DNA of 64,000 bases from Aquibium sp. ELW1220. Lineage in GTDB: Bacteria; Pseudomonadota; Alphaproteobacteria; Rhizobiales; Rhizobiaceae. The notes beneath the pieces are model-generated. The model made no database searches, had not been told where the DNA came from, and worked only from the letters and a program-made list of their open reading frames with translations. Position 1 is the first letter of the stretch; every line of letters starts with the position of its first letter. The DNA is taken from NCBI RefSeq assembly GCF_030398385.1, contig NZ_JAOAOQ010000007.1, positions 62,001 through 126,000 of the forward strand, read 5' to 3'. Positions 36,293 to 45,713 of the stretch are shown here, piece by piece. Position numbers and translations under genes: made by a program.

Positions 36293-37585
36293 ATGGACGG
36301 GTGGCATCGTTTTTTCGCTGCAGCTCTACTGATGCTGCCGGTTAACTTTTTGCAGCCACGAGTCGCGATGGCGCAGACCACTGGCGCGTCGCCGGTTGCC
36401 GAAGCCGGACCGATGACGCAGGGCGAGGCGCAGCCCGACGCACCGACACCGCAGTCCCTGTTCATGAAGGCGGCCGCTGAAGCGCAGAATAGGCTGGAGA
36501 CGGCCATTTCGGCCGGGAAACTGGAGGACGCAGAAGCGGCCGCCGAGGCGATCGCGAGCGCCCTGGATGCTCTGCAGAGCGCAACGTCCGTCGCCAGATT
36601 CCGAACTCAGGCGGAGGCGCTGCGCATCCAGGCCAAGCGGTTCAAGGGCGACGTTCCCGACGATCTGGTCAAGGAACTCGACAGCCTCTCCACCGAACTG
36701 GACCGGCTGCGGGGGCAGGGCAGCATCGCATTTCTGAAAAAGGAAGCGGACAGGCTGAAAGCCCTCTACGACAGCACGACACCGGTCGACGACAAGGCGG
36801 CAGAGACCCACAGGGCACTGATCAAGGCCGTGATCGACCGTTTGCGCCACCTCTCGCCCGATGTGGCGGCCGCGAGCCTTGGCGAGGTGGTGACGAGCGT
36901 GGCCACGATGGTATCCGGCCACTACGAACCGCCCTGGGCGGATGCCAAATTTGCGGCCGCGATCGGCGCCGCGGCAACGAAGCTCGACATGGAATACAAA
37001 GTGCATCTCTGGGTCAGGTACTTCACGGATCGCGCGAACGGAATTTCGGGTGGCCTGCTCCTCGCGGCAAACGCCAAGGACGACGACAAGCAAAAAGCCG
37101 AGTACGCCCGCAAGCAACTCGTCGCCGAACCGGACGCTATGGCGGCGGCAGCGAAGTTGAAGACGGCCGTCGAGGCGCTGGCCGGCAGCTATCGCCCGGC
37201 GATCCACATCATGGCGGCAGGCTTCGGCGATATCCACGCGTCGGAGGGATCGTCTCGGCTGTGCGACGCGACGCTCGGCCTTCGCACGGCCTGCCAGCGC
37301 GAGACGAAGTGCACGCTGCCGGATAATTACGAGACGACGCTGTGCGGATACGATCCCGCGCCGGCGGCCGAAGACAGCATCAAGGCGGTCACCGTCTTCT
37401 ATGCCTGCTTCACTGGCGGCGATCCGGTGTGGGACGAACTGGCGCAACGTCCGGGGCGCGATCCGGCGGACGGCACCCCGCTCACCGAAAGCCATCCGGC
37501 GGTGAGCCGCGCCGTCATGCGCGGGACCGTCAACGAGCTGCGTTGCCCGTCGGAGCCGGCCAGTGCCGGCGGGAGCGGGCAATGA
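36293..37585 (+). CDS. exported helical protein of unknown function (protease operon)
   Basis: The 430-residue precursor has a signal peptide (DGWHRFFAAALLMLPVNFL to about residue 27, VAMAQ). A long Ala/Glu/Lys-rich helical region follows (about 50-250, with a TPTPQSLFMKAAAEAQNRLE start). A C-terminal domain holds Cys residues (LCDATLGLRTACQRETKCTLPDNYETTLC), which would form disulphides outside the cytoplasm. No enzyme motif was seen. The start follows GAGGG. Its stop overlaps the start of the first lipoprotein gene (ATGA). It is the first gene of the operon and may be a substrate or scaffold for the exported protease. Confidence 0.65.
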   Translation: MDGWHRFFAAALLMLPVNFLQPRVAMAQTTGASPVAEAGPMTQGEAQPDAPTPQSLFMKAAAEAQNRLETAISAGKLEDAEAAAEAIASALDALQSATSVARFRTQAEALRIQAKRFKGDVPDDLVKELDSLSTELDRLRGQGSIAFLKKEADRLKALYDSTTPVDDKAAETHRALIKAVIDRLRHLSPDVAAASLGEVVTSVATMVSGHYEPPWADAKFAAAIGAAATKLDMEYKVHLWVRYFTDRANGISGGLLLAANAKDDDKQKAEYARKQLVAEPDAMAAAAKLKTAVEALAGSYRPAIHIMAAGFGDIHASEGSSRLCDATLGLRTACQRETKCTLPDNYETTLCGYDPAPAAEDSIKAVTVFYACFTGGDPVWDELAQRPGRDPADGTPLTESHPAVSRAVMRGTVNELRCPSEPASAGGSGQ

Positions 37586-38973
37586 ACGCCGTCCTGGCCC
37601 TCGCCAGGCGCATCGGCGCGGTCGTGGCCGTGGCCCTGTCGATGAGTTCCTGTCAGGTGATCGGCTCGCAATCCCTGGTCGAGGTGGCGATGCTGTCGGC
37701 CGCCGACGACTCCAAAGCACCGAAGCTCGACCGCGTCCGCTGCACCACCAGGCTCGGCTCCTACTCGCTGTCGAAATCGCTGCTGGCAATCAAGGTCTAC
37801 CGCGAAGGCGCCTTCCACTCGATCCAGCTCGATCCGGCGCCGAAGCGCGTGGCGGAGAACCGCCACACCTTCTGCCTCGATCACCTCGCCAGCGCCTTCG
37901 CCGACGATCTCGTCTACGTGACCAAGACCAGGTTGACGTCGACCGGTGCAACGACGACGGAAACCGCTACACCCTTCCTGCAGTTGATAGCCTCGAAGGC
38001 CGTCGACCAGACGGCCAACATCGTGCGCAAGCTGATCCGCACGGCCTTCATCCTGATCTCGGGAAATCCCGGCTTCGAAGGCGGGCGCGTCACGCTGGGC
38101 AAGCCCGCCGACAAAAGTGAAATCGTGCGAGACCTCGCCTTCGATCCGTTCGATCAGCACGAACTCGCCGAGATCAACGATTCGATCGGCCCGCTGGGGC
38201 TCTGCGTGGTGCTCGGCGACTATTCGTTCGACACGAATGCCGTTTCTGCCGCGCGCTATTGTTCTGCGCCAGGCGCGACCGTGCGCCACCATCCTTCGCC
38301 CAAGGCCGATCATGCGGCGCGTCAGCGCTATCTGGTGCCGCAGCCGTCGAGCGGCGTGTTCTACCGGCCTCGCGCCGACTATCCGGTGTCGATCTACGTG
38401 CGCAGGGATCCGGGCAGCGACCCCTGGCGGCTGGCCCATGTCCGTTACATGCCGTTCGAGAACATCTCGCCGATCATCTCGGTGGGCCTCGGCCGTGCCG
38501 CCTTCGCCACGCGGCGCACGGCGCTGGTGTTCGACGACGGCGTGCTGACCGACGTGTGCATCACCAAGGGCAGCGAGGCGGCCGGCTTCATCAACATCCC
38601 GCTCGATATCGTCTACGGCATCATCGCCCTTCCGTCGCAAACCATCGTCGCCACCGTCCAAAACAACAACACGCGGCGGCAACTGATCGAGGCGCAGAAC
38701 GACCTCGTAAAGGCGCAGCAGGCCTATATCGAGTACCTCGCGAATGCGGACTACACCGCCGCACCAAACATCAAAGAGGGCGAAGCCAGTCCGCTCAAGC
38801 TCGGGACAATCACGAATCCCATACCTGACCAGTCGAGTGTCAAAGGTCTGGCCGACTACGGATTGAGCGGCGAGACGCGACTGATCTCCGACGACACGAA
38901 GCTCACCTCGATCTGCGGCGAGCTTGCCGCCGCCAATACCGCATTGGGTCTGGCCGATGGAGCACGATTCTGA
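37582..38973 (+). CDS. lipoprotein of unknown function, first of two paralogues
   Basis: The 463-residue protein begins with a lipoprotein signal (AVVAVALSMSSC; acylated Cys near residue 24), which predicts outer- or inner-membrane anchoring. Recognisable shared blocks with the next gene are HTFCLDHLASAFADD, DPFDQHELAEINDSIGPLG, SGVFYRPRADYPV and a hydrophobic-beta region (PLDIVYGIIALPSQTI) followed by a helical tail. No enzyme motif was found. ATGA overlaps with the upstream gene and a one-base overlap with the next gene make three coupled cistrons. The role may be envelope complex assembly with the proteases. Confidence 0.7.
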   Translation: MNAVLALARRIGAVVAVALSMSSCQVIGSQSLVEVAMLSAADDSKAPKLDRVRCTTRLGSYSLSKSLLAIKVYREGAFHSIQLDPAPKRVAENRHTFCLDHLASAFADDLVYVTKTRLTSTGATTTETATPFLQLIASKAVDQTANIVRKLIRTAFILISGNPGFEGGRVTLGKPADKSEIVRDLAFDPFDQHELAEINDSIGPLGLCVVLGDYSFDTNAVSAARYCSAPGATVRHHPSPKADHAARQRYLVPQPSSGVFYRPRADYPVSIYVRRDPGSDPWRLAHVRYMPFENISPIISVGLGRAAFATRRTALVFDDGVLTDVCITKGSEAAGFINIPLDIVYGIIALPSQTIVATVQNNNTRRQLIEAQNDLVKAQQAYIEYLANADYTAAPNIKEGEASPLKLGTITNPIPDQSSVKGLADYGLSGETRLISDDTKLTSICGELAAANTALGLADGARF

Positions 38974-40286
38974 TGCGGCCGTTCTGGTTCCCGATCGCGC
39001 TGCTCCTCGCTCTGTCCATGGCCAGCGGCTGCACGCAGTCCATGCTTGCTACCGTCTCGGCGGACGATGTGGCGCACGGCGTCTGCACCGTGAACGCCGG
39101 CGCCTACCATCTGCCGAAGCGGGTGGTCGAAGTGACGGTCACGGCTGCTCCCGCGACCGTGGCTCCGAAACGCTTCGATCTGACGGTCACCGAACCGAAG
39201 CGCATCGTCGCCGACAGCAGCGAGACCTTCTGCCTGGACTTCCTGTTCTCCCATTTCGCAGAGGACCGCATCGCCGTCGAACGGACGCCGACCGGTCTGC
39301 TGCAGCAGGTTTACACGCGCGCCGACGACAAGAGCCGGCCGATCGCGGAAGCGGTGATCCGCGCGACCGGCGACCTGGTCGCCGCGTCCGCCGCCAACGA
39401 ACTGGCCAATCTCCGCAGGGACGCGGCAGCGCAGGTCAAGGAAGCACAGACCCTGATATTCCTGAAGATCGAGGTCGATCCCTTCGTTGAATCGGAAATG
39501 AAGGCGCTCAACGCGGCGCTGCGGGAATTCGGATACTGCGTCTACGTCGACAACCGCGATGATCCGTTCGTGCCGGACTGGGCGCCGTCGGTCTGCAATG
39601 CGCCCACATGGGTAAAGGACCCGATTCCGGCGGACGCCTATGCCACCGAATTCGGCAATGCCCGCCAATTGATGCAGCGCGGCGTGCTCTACCGGCCGGA
39701 AATCTCGCACCGGCTCAAGGTGATGCGCAAGCGCGATCCGGGCAATCCGCGCGAGGCCTGGCACCTCGCAGGCACGGAGTACATCACCATGCCGAACCGG
39801 GCCCCGATCTTCGCGCTGGGCGTCAACCGCGCGCTGTTCGTGAAGGCCGAGACCAGGGTCAAGTTCCAGGCGGGCATCATCGACAGCGTCGCGGTGGACA
39901 AGCCGAGCGAACTTAACGCGGCGGTCGAGATCCCGCTCTATGCCGCGCGTGTCGCGCTCTCCATCCCGGCGGCGACCCTGTCGATCTTCCAGAACGAGGC
40001 CGCGAACCGCCGCGCGCTGTGGCAGACCAATGCCGAACTGATCCGCACGCTGGAGCAGATGCGCAGGACCACCACGCTCGACCAGGCGGTGGCGGCGGGC
40101 CAGATCCCTGCCGCGGCGCGGGCAATGGAGATCGACGTGGCGCTGCCTATCGAGGGAGGAGGCGGCCGCGCCGCGAACCTGCCCCCGCCGCTGCAGCGGC
40201 TGTCGAACTGCCTGGAAGACGACGCGATCAACGGTACACCGGAAGGCCGGCGCGAATGCCTGGAGATAATGGCGGAGGGGGAGTGA
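38973..40286 (+). CDS. lipoprotein of unknown function, second of two paralogues
   Basis: The 437-residue protein has a lipoprotein signal (FWFPIALLLALSMASGC, acylated Cys near residue 20). It shares with the preceding gene ETFCLDFLFSHFAED, DPFVESEMKALNAALREFG, RGVLYRPEIS, and NAAVEIPLYAARVALSIPAATLSIF, in the same order. The two therefore arose by tandem duplication and have diverged. The start (ATG at 38973) overlaps the previous stop by one base. Only three bases separate its end from the S1 protease start. No known family was recognised. Confidence 0.7.
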   Translation: MRPFWFPIALLLALSMASGCTQSMLATVSADDVAHGVCTVNAGAYHLPKRVVEVTVTAAPATVAPKRFDLTVTEPKRIVADSSETFCLDFLFSHFAEDRIAVERTPTGLLQQVYTRADDKSRPIAEAVIRATGDLVAASAANELANLRRDAAAQVKEAQTLIFLKIEVDPFVESEMKALNAALREFGYCVYVDNRDDPFVPDWAPSVCNAPTWVKDPIPADAYATEFGNARQLMQRGVLYRPEISHRLKVMRKRDPGNPREAWHLAGTEYITMPNRAPIFALGVNRALFVKAETRVKFQAGIIDSVAVDKPSELNAAVEIPLYAARVALSIPAATLSIFQNEAANRRALWQTNAELIRTLEQMRRTTTLDQAVAAGQIPAAARAMEIDVALPIEGGGGRAANLPPPLQRLSNCLEDDAINGTPEGRRECLEIMAEGE

Positions 40287-40289
40287 ACG

Positions 40290-41351
40290 GTGCGGCGCGG
40301 GACGTTCCTTGCTCACCTGCCGGTCTGGCTGGTCCTCGTCTTCTTCGGCGCGGCGACCGGCGCGTCGGCGCAGGTGGCGGACGCGCCGGACCGCTTCCGG
40401 ACGATGGCGTTGGGTGACACCGCAGCGATCGACCAGGCAGGGCTGCTGGGCGAGTTCGGCGGCTTGGTTGTCAACGGCGATGACGTGCCCTCCGGCATGC
40501 ACAACACCGTGGTACGGATCAGCTTCCGCGCGACGCCCGCCAGCACCAGGGACAGTGTCTGCACGGGCATCCGGCTTCTCGGCCGCAACGTCGTGCTGAC
40601 GGCCGCGCATTGCAGCTGCGGCGTGCTGGGCACCTATCGGTTCGTGACCAAGGAAACATTCGACAAACTGGCTCCGGGGCAGCCGATCGCCGGCGAGTGG
40701 CGTGCGGTCCGCTATCCCGCACGCTATCCTGGCTACGATTGCGCGCTGCCGCCCGAAGCGCAGCCGGGCAAGGATCTCGCCGTCTTCTTCGTTTTCTCTT
40801 CGGACGACGCCGAGTTTTCGCGCAATGCCGATTCGCACAAGCCGGAAGACCTGGTTCGTTTCGCGAGCATGCACCAGGTGCGCGACGCGGGCGATATCTA
40901 TCTGCTTGTGGCGGGCTTCGGCGTGACGGAAACCGGCGATCTGCCGCATGTGCTGCAACAGGGACTGATCCGGATCGGCACGCATTTCTGCAGTCGCGGA
41001 ACATTCGGCGGGACCGCGTGCGAGGGCTTCCGCGAGTTCGCGTTGGGATCCGAAGGGCCGTCGGGCACCCCGTTCCCGGTGGACACATGCAATGGCGACA
41101 GCGGCGGGCCGGTCTTCTGGTATCCGCCGAACGCCGTCGACATCAACGGCGTTTCCTTTCAGCCGCCCGCGGCCCTTGTGGGCATCACGTCACGGGCGCT
41201 CGCCGTCGCCGACCACCTGCCGGGAATGCTCTGCGGCGGCGGAGGCGTCTATACGGCGGTGGGACATTCCGCGGTGATCGACTGGCTGTGGTCCCTGGGC
41301 GTCACCGTCCGAACTGTCGAGAGCCACAAGCCGCGGCCTGAACCCGGCTGA
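40290..41351 (+). CDS. exported trypsin-like (S1) serine protease
   Basis: The 353-residue precursor has a signal peptide (HLPVWLVLVFFGAATGASA, cleavage near residue 28) and a complete catalytic triad: H107 in VVLTAAHC, D162 in GKDLAVFF and S271 in TCNGDSGGPVFW. Several Cys pairs suggest disulphides in the periplasm or outside the cell. The GTG start at 40290 follows GGAGGGGGAG. It is the fourth gene of the operon and is placed directly after the two lipoproteins. The sequence does not reveal its specificity or substrate. Confidence 0.9.
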   Translation: MRRGTFLAHLPVWLVLVFFGAATGASAQVADAPDRFRTMALGDTAAIDQAGLLGEFGGLVVNGDDVPSGMHNTVVRISFRATPASTRDSVCTGIRLLGRNVVLTAAHCSCGVLGTYRFVTKETFDKLAPGQPIAGEWRAVRYPARYPGYDCALPPEAQPGKDLAVFFVFSSDDAEFSRNADSHKPEDLVRFASMHQVRDAGDIYLLVAGFGVTETGDLPHVLQQGLIRIGTHFCSRGTFGGTACEGFREFALGSEGPSGTPFPVDTCNGDSGGPVFWYPPNAVDINGVSFQPPAALVGITSRALAVADHLPGMLCGGGGVYTAVGHSAVIDWLWSLGVTVRTVESHKPRPEPG

Positions 41352-41376
41352 AGCCGGACTCCGGAGGAGCACGACG

Positions 41377-42519
41377 ATGACCTTCCACATGCCGCCGCGT
41401 CCCGTGCAGTTGCCTTCCGCAGGTCCCGTTCCGGGAGGGCACTTGGCGCTGCACGAATCGGATGCTCTCGTGCAGTTCCGCGAAGTTCACAAAACCCTGG
41501 GCCTGTTCGGCCAGGGCACGGTCGTCGCCGTCGTCGACACCGGCTGCAACCTCGATCACCGCGACTTCCTGCCGAATGAAGCCCGCGTGGCGGGGCGTGT
41601 CAATCTGTCGGGGACGGGCGCATCCGACGTCGTGTCGGACATTCATGGCCATGGCACGCATGTGACCGGCGCCATTGCGGCCCACGGCATCCATCCGGGC
41701 GTCGCCCCGCAATGCCGCATCGTGCCGGTCAAGGTGATGCGCGGCGACGATACCGACACCAGCGATTCGATCCGGCAGGGCATGATCCGGGGACTCGAAT
41801 GGGTGCTCGCCAACGCCGAGGCGCTCGGCATCAGCGTCGTGTGCCTGTCGATGGGCAACGACCGCAATCTGCAATCGGATGCGGGGCTCGAGAACGATCC
41901 CATGACGCTCGCGGTCAAGGACCTGTTCGCGATGAACATTCCCGTCGTCGCGTCGGCGGGAAACTACTACGGGCTGCACGCGACGCAGCACGACGCTGTC
42001 GAAGGCATGTGCTTTCCTGCCATCCTGCGCGAAACGATCAGCGTCGGCGCCGTCTACGACGAACCGTGCAATTCTGCCGACAAGCCTTGCTCGCTGGGCC
42101 CCGAGTTCGGGAGTCCTTTCACCAGCGCATCAAAGCCCGACCAGTTGACAATCTACACGCAGCGCATGGCAAAGACGGCCGATACTGAATTCGGCACGGA
42201 CATCTTCGCGCCCGGTTCCTGGGTGAAATCCAGCGGCATCGGCGCCGACAATGCGTCTTCGCGCGTGATGCAGGGCACCAGCCAGGCCGCGCCGATCACC
42301 GCAGGTGTCATCGCGCTCATGCAGTCCGCAGCCGTGCAGGCGGGCAAGAAGCCCCGTCTCCCGATCGCGATGATCCGCGACGTGCTGCGTTCGACTGCCG
42401 TGCGGATCAGGGACGATTCGACGCTGGCCACACCCAGGACCACCCGCAAGGAGTTCCTGCGCGTCCACGCCCCAGGCGCGGTGAAAGAAATCCGCAACCG
42501 TCTGGCGCTGATCGGATGA
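41377..42519 (+). CDS. subtilisin-like (S8) serine protease without signal peptide
   Basis: The 380-residue protein has D54 in VVAVVDTGC, H92 in DIHGHGTHVTGAIAAHG, N196 in SAGN (oxyanion hole) and S302 in QGTSQAAPITAG. It has no export signal or long propeptide, so it is predicted to act in the cytoplasm unless exported by another route. The N-terminal 40 residues are short for a propeptide. Its stop overlaps the start of the metalloprotease gene by four bases (ATGA), so both are translated together. Confidence 0.92.
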   Translation: MTFHMPPRPVQLPSAGPVPGGHLALHESDALVQFREVHKTLGLFGQGTVVAVVDTGCNLDHRDFLPNEARVAGRVNLSGTGASDVVSDIHGHGTHVTGAIAAHGIHPGVAPQCRIVPVKVMRGDDTDTSDSIRQGMIRGLEWVLANAEALGISVVCLSMGNDRNLQSDAGLENDPMTLAVKDLFAMNIPVVASAGNYYGLHATQHDAVEGMCFPAILRETISVGAVYDEPCNSADKPCSLGPEFGSPFTSASKPDQLTIYTQRMAKTADTEFGTDIFAPGSWVKSSGIGADNASSRVMQGTSQAAPITAGVIALMQSAAVQAGKKPRLPIAMIRDVLRSTAVRIRDDSTLATPRTTRKEFLRVHAPGAVKEIRNRLALIG

Positions 42520-44396
42520 TCCCCCCGCGCGCCACGCCAAGGAGCAAGAAGCCCGCAAAGACGGAGACCCCGGCGGGGCCGCCGACCGGGTTTCACATCT
42601 TCCCGATCGTCGCGCAGGATCCGACCATCCGGGACGAGCACGGCAAGATTCTGATGACCACGGTGCGCATTCCCCACGCACTGCTGGAAGACGGTCCGCG
42701 CAGCCACCGGTTCGAGGTCGTCGACTACGACGCCACGAGCGACACGCTCTACAAGCCGGCTCCATGCGCGGAGATCGAAAAGAAATACGGCTCGGTCGAC
42801 GGCCTTCGCGACGCCATCTTGGCGAACGATCCGCATGCGCACCAGATCAACGTCTTCGCCACGGCCTCGTCGGTGCTCTTCGAATTCGAGCGTGCGCTCG
42901 GCCGGCAGGTGGAATGGGGATTCGAGAGCCACCAGATCCGCCTCCTGCCGCACGCGGCCGAAATTGCCAATGCTTACTATTCCCGGCGCGACGAGTGCCT
43001 GGCCTTCGGCCATTTCCTGCGCAAACGCGTCAATGACGAGAGCGACCGGGACAGGCGCGTCTTCCTGTGCCTTTCCCGCGATATCATCACCCACGAGACG
43101 ACGCACGCCATCCTCGACGGCATGCGCGGCAGCTTTACCCGCCCTTCCTCAGTCGACCAGGGAGCTTTCCACGAAGGTTTTGCGGACATCGTCGCGCTCC
43201 TCTCGGTGCTGAAAAGCGAGGAGATGATCCGCCAATCCTTCCGGACCGGCATCAGAGCCACGCCGGAGGGCGAAGCGCCAACCCAGCCGGTGTTTCCCCT
43301 GGACAAGGTGCTCGAGTTCATAGAGGGCGGCAAGAACAGCTACCTCTACAAACTCGCCGAGCAGCTCGGTCAGGCGAGGTCGAGCGGCTCGCGCGCCGCC
43401 CTGCGCGAATCGATCGCTCTTCCGCGGGACGAAAGCCGGTACCGCAACAAGAACTATTACCTGCCGCATGATCTGGGTGAAGTCCTTGTGGCCGTCATCC
43501 TTCACAGCTTTACGGAAGTCTGGGCGAACCGCATCCGGGCGAAGACCGGCAAGGCGGCAGGGTCGGTCGTGGACAGAGGCGGCAAACCGCCGGTCCTGGG
43601 GGGGGCGGTGAACGTCGATATCGGCCGCGTCGCGGAAGAAGGCGCGAAGGCGGCGCAGCACCTGCTGTCGCTGCTGATCCGGGCGATCGACTACCTGCCG
43701 CCGGTCCATATCGATTTCAGGGACTTCCTCTCGGCCATTCTTACCGCCGATACGGAGATCTGCCCGGACGATAGCTTTGGTTATCGCGACACAATTCTGC
43801 GCCAGTTCGAAACATTCGGCATCAAGGCGTCGTCGGACGAGAGGAACCACGTCTGGAGGTCGGGCCTTGTTGACGGGCGCGAAATCCGGTTTCGACTTGG
43901 CAATGTCGAGGAGAACCGGTGGTCGAAAGGGGCCATGTTCCGGCTCATCTGGGAAAATCAGTATGCGCTGGCGCTCGTCCCGCGCATCTACACCCAGGTC
44001 AATTCCGTCAGACCCTGCTGGCGGGTCGGGCCGGATGGCTACATCTTGCGGGAGACGGTCGTGGAGTACGTTCAGATCCTGAAGAACGCCGATCGCGACG
44101 ACCTGCAATACATCATCGATTGCGCCGCGAAGTCGGGGCGCGATCCGGAGCGCAACCTCGTCATGCCGGGGAACCATATCCTCGACCGCCAGACGGTGGA
44201 CCTCGCCGGCGGCGGAACGCTGATCTTCGACGAATTCGGGACGCTGAAGTATCACATCCACAACCGCATTTCGTCGAGCCGGCAGAACGGCGTTCTCGAG
44301 TACCTATGGCCGCGAGACCAACTCGGTGGCGAGCGGCGCGAGAGCCGACGCGCACTGAACGCGCACCTGGCCCGTGCCGGCCTGTTCACCGGCTGA
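42516..44396 (+). CDS. HETTH-type metalloprotease (gluzincin-like)
   Basis: The 626-residue protein carries H193-E194-T-T-H197 in DIITHETTHAILDGM followed by E220 in AFHEGFADIVALL; the later Glu with a downstream Asp matches the thermolysin-like zinc arrangement. No signal peptide is present. The C-terminal 250 residues have no recognised domain and end in a Lys/Arg-rich tail. It overlaps the S8 gene and precedes the MBL-fold gene. Specificity is unknown; the split ligand arrangement supports a peptidase, but activity needs testing. Confidence 0.78.
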   Translation: MIPPRATPRSKKPAKTETPAGPPTGFHIFPIVAQDPTIRDEHGKILMTTVRIPHALLEDGPRSHRFEVVDYDATSDTLYKPAPCAEIEKKYGSVDGLRDAILANDPHAHQINVFATASSVLFEFERALGRQVEWGFESHQIRLLPHAAEIANAYYSRRDECLAFGHFLRKRVNDESDRDRRVFLCLSRDIITHETTHAILDGMRGSFTRPSSVDQGAFHEGFADIVALLSVLKSEEMIRQSFRTGIRATPEGEAPTQPVFPLDKVLEFIEGGKNSYLYKLAEQLGQARSSGSRAALRESIALPRDESRYRNKNYYLPHDLGEVLVAVILHSFTEVWANRIRAKTGKAAGSVVDRGGKPPVLGGAVNVDIGRVAEEGAKAAQHLLSLLIRAIDYLPPVHIDFRDFLSAILTADTEICPDDSFGYRDTILRQFETFGIKASSDERNHVWRSGLVDGREIRFRLGNVEENRWSKGAMFRLIWENQYALALVPRIYTQVNSVRPCWRVGPDGYILRETVVEYVQILKNADRDDLQYIIDCAAKSGRDPERNLVMPGNHILDRQTVDLAGGGTLIFDEFGTLKYHIHNRISSSRQNGVLEYLWPRDQLGGERRESRRALNAHLARAGLFTG

Positions 44397-44405
44397 GTGG
44401 CGACA

Positions 44406-45713
44406 ATGGCAAGACGCAAGAGACCGGTCTCCGTGTCGATCCACATGTACAACGTCGGCTTCGGCGACTGCTTCCTGCTCGAATTCGCTTATCGCGATGC
44501 GGCGACGCGCTGGATGCTGATCGACTGCGGAACTTTCCGGGCACCGGGCGACGTGCGGGAATCGGACCATCTGGCCGCGGTGGCGGCGGACGTGGCTCGG
44601 CGATGCAACTCGAGGCTCGACGTTCTGGTCGCCACCCACCGCCACGCAGACCACATATGCGGCTTCAAGGGCAAGAGCGGGGATATCTTCGCCGCGCTGG
44701 AGCCGAAGCGCGTCCTTCAGCCCTGGACCGAGGAACCGGGCGCCCCGCCGGCCGGGTTGCCCGAGTCCAGCCCCGCCGACAGCGCAATGGCCCGGCGCGG
44801 CCTCGCTACGGGCCAGTTGGTGATCGACGCCATACTCGAGCGGATGGCGCGCCGGGAGGCGCTGCCCGATCGGGACGACATTCGGCCGCTGTCGGCCTCC
44901 CATCTTGGCGACCTCGCTGAAATCGCGCGGATTGCCAGTCTCAACATCAGCAACAAGGAGGCGGTAGAAACCCTTGCACGGCTCGGCCTCGATGGCCGGG
45001 CCCGCTACCTGAAGGCCGGCGACGATCCCGAACTGAACGACATTCTTCCCGGTGTGCGCATCGATGTGCTCGGTCCGCCAGATCTGGAGCAATGGCCCGA
45101 GATCAGGAAGCAGGTGGCGAACCATGAGGAGTTCTGGCTCAGGATGGCCGACGCTCTCCAGTCCGCCGACCCTGACCTGGAGCGGCGTCCCATCTTCGAC
45201 GAACAATACGTCGATCGCGGCCGGCGCGCCTGGCATGGCTGGATCATCGATCGCATGCGCGACGCCGACATCGAGACGACAATGGCTTTGGTCACGTCCC
45301 TCGACAAGGCGCTGAACAACACCAGTCTCGTACTCCTGGTGACGGTCGGAAAGAAGTCCTTCCTGTTTCCCGGCGACGCGCAGATCGAGAGCTGGAACTT
45401 CATCCGGAAGCACCTCGACAGAAAGCGGAGCCGGATCGCCAACGCCATCCGCAACTGTGACGTCTACAAGGTGGGCCACCACGGCAGCCGCAACGCGACG
45501 CCGAAATTCCTCTGGAAGCTCTGGGAAGCGCGGCGAGCCGACGGACGGGCAATGCCGATCTCGCTGCTGTCTACCCGGGGCGGCGTGCATGGATCTGGCG
45601 ATCACGCTGTGCCTTCTCCGAATCTTATGGGAGTGCTCTCGGAGACCGAACTCCACAGTACCGAGGCCTTGCCCGCGACCGGCGTGCATTCGATGACGAT
45701 CGAGATAGCCTGA
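44406..45713 (+). CDS. metallo-beta-lactamase-fold hydrolase, ComEC-like
   Basis: The 435-residue cytoplasmic protein has HMYNVGFGDCFLLEF, LIDCGTFR, the metal motif VATHRHADHICGF, the later SFLFPGDAQ and YKVGHHGSRNATPKF. This order is that of the ComEC/Rec2-type MBL domain, which hydrolyses DNA or phosphoesters in its better-known relatives. The ATG at 44406 is used; a GTG at 44397 directly after the metalloprotease stop is equally possible. It is the last gene of the operon. The 120-residue central insertion (AMARRGLATGQ to DILPGVRIDVL) is unusual. Confidence 0.88.
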   Translation: MARRKRPVSVSIHMYNVGFGDCFLLEFAYRDAATRWMLIDCGTFRAPGDVRESDHLAAVAADVARRCNSRLDVLVATHRHADHICGFKGKSGDIFAALEPKRVLQPWTEEPGAPPAGLPESSPADSAMARRGLATGQLVIDAILERMARREALPDRDDIRPLSASHLGDLAEIARIASLNISNKEAVETLARLGLDGRARYLKAGDDPELNDILPGVRIDVLGPPDLEQWPEIRKQVANHEEFWLRMADALQSADPDLERRPIFDEQYVDRGRRAWHGWIIDRMRDADIETTMALVTSLDKALNNTSLVLLVTVGKKSFLFPGDAQIESWNFIRKHLDRKRSRIANAIRNCDVYKVGHHGSRNATPKFLWKLWEARRADGRAMPISLLSTRGGVHGSGDHAVPSPNLMGVLSETELHSTEALPATGVHSMTIEIA

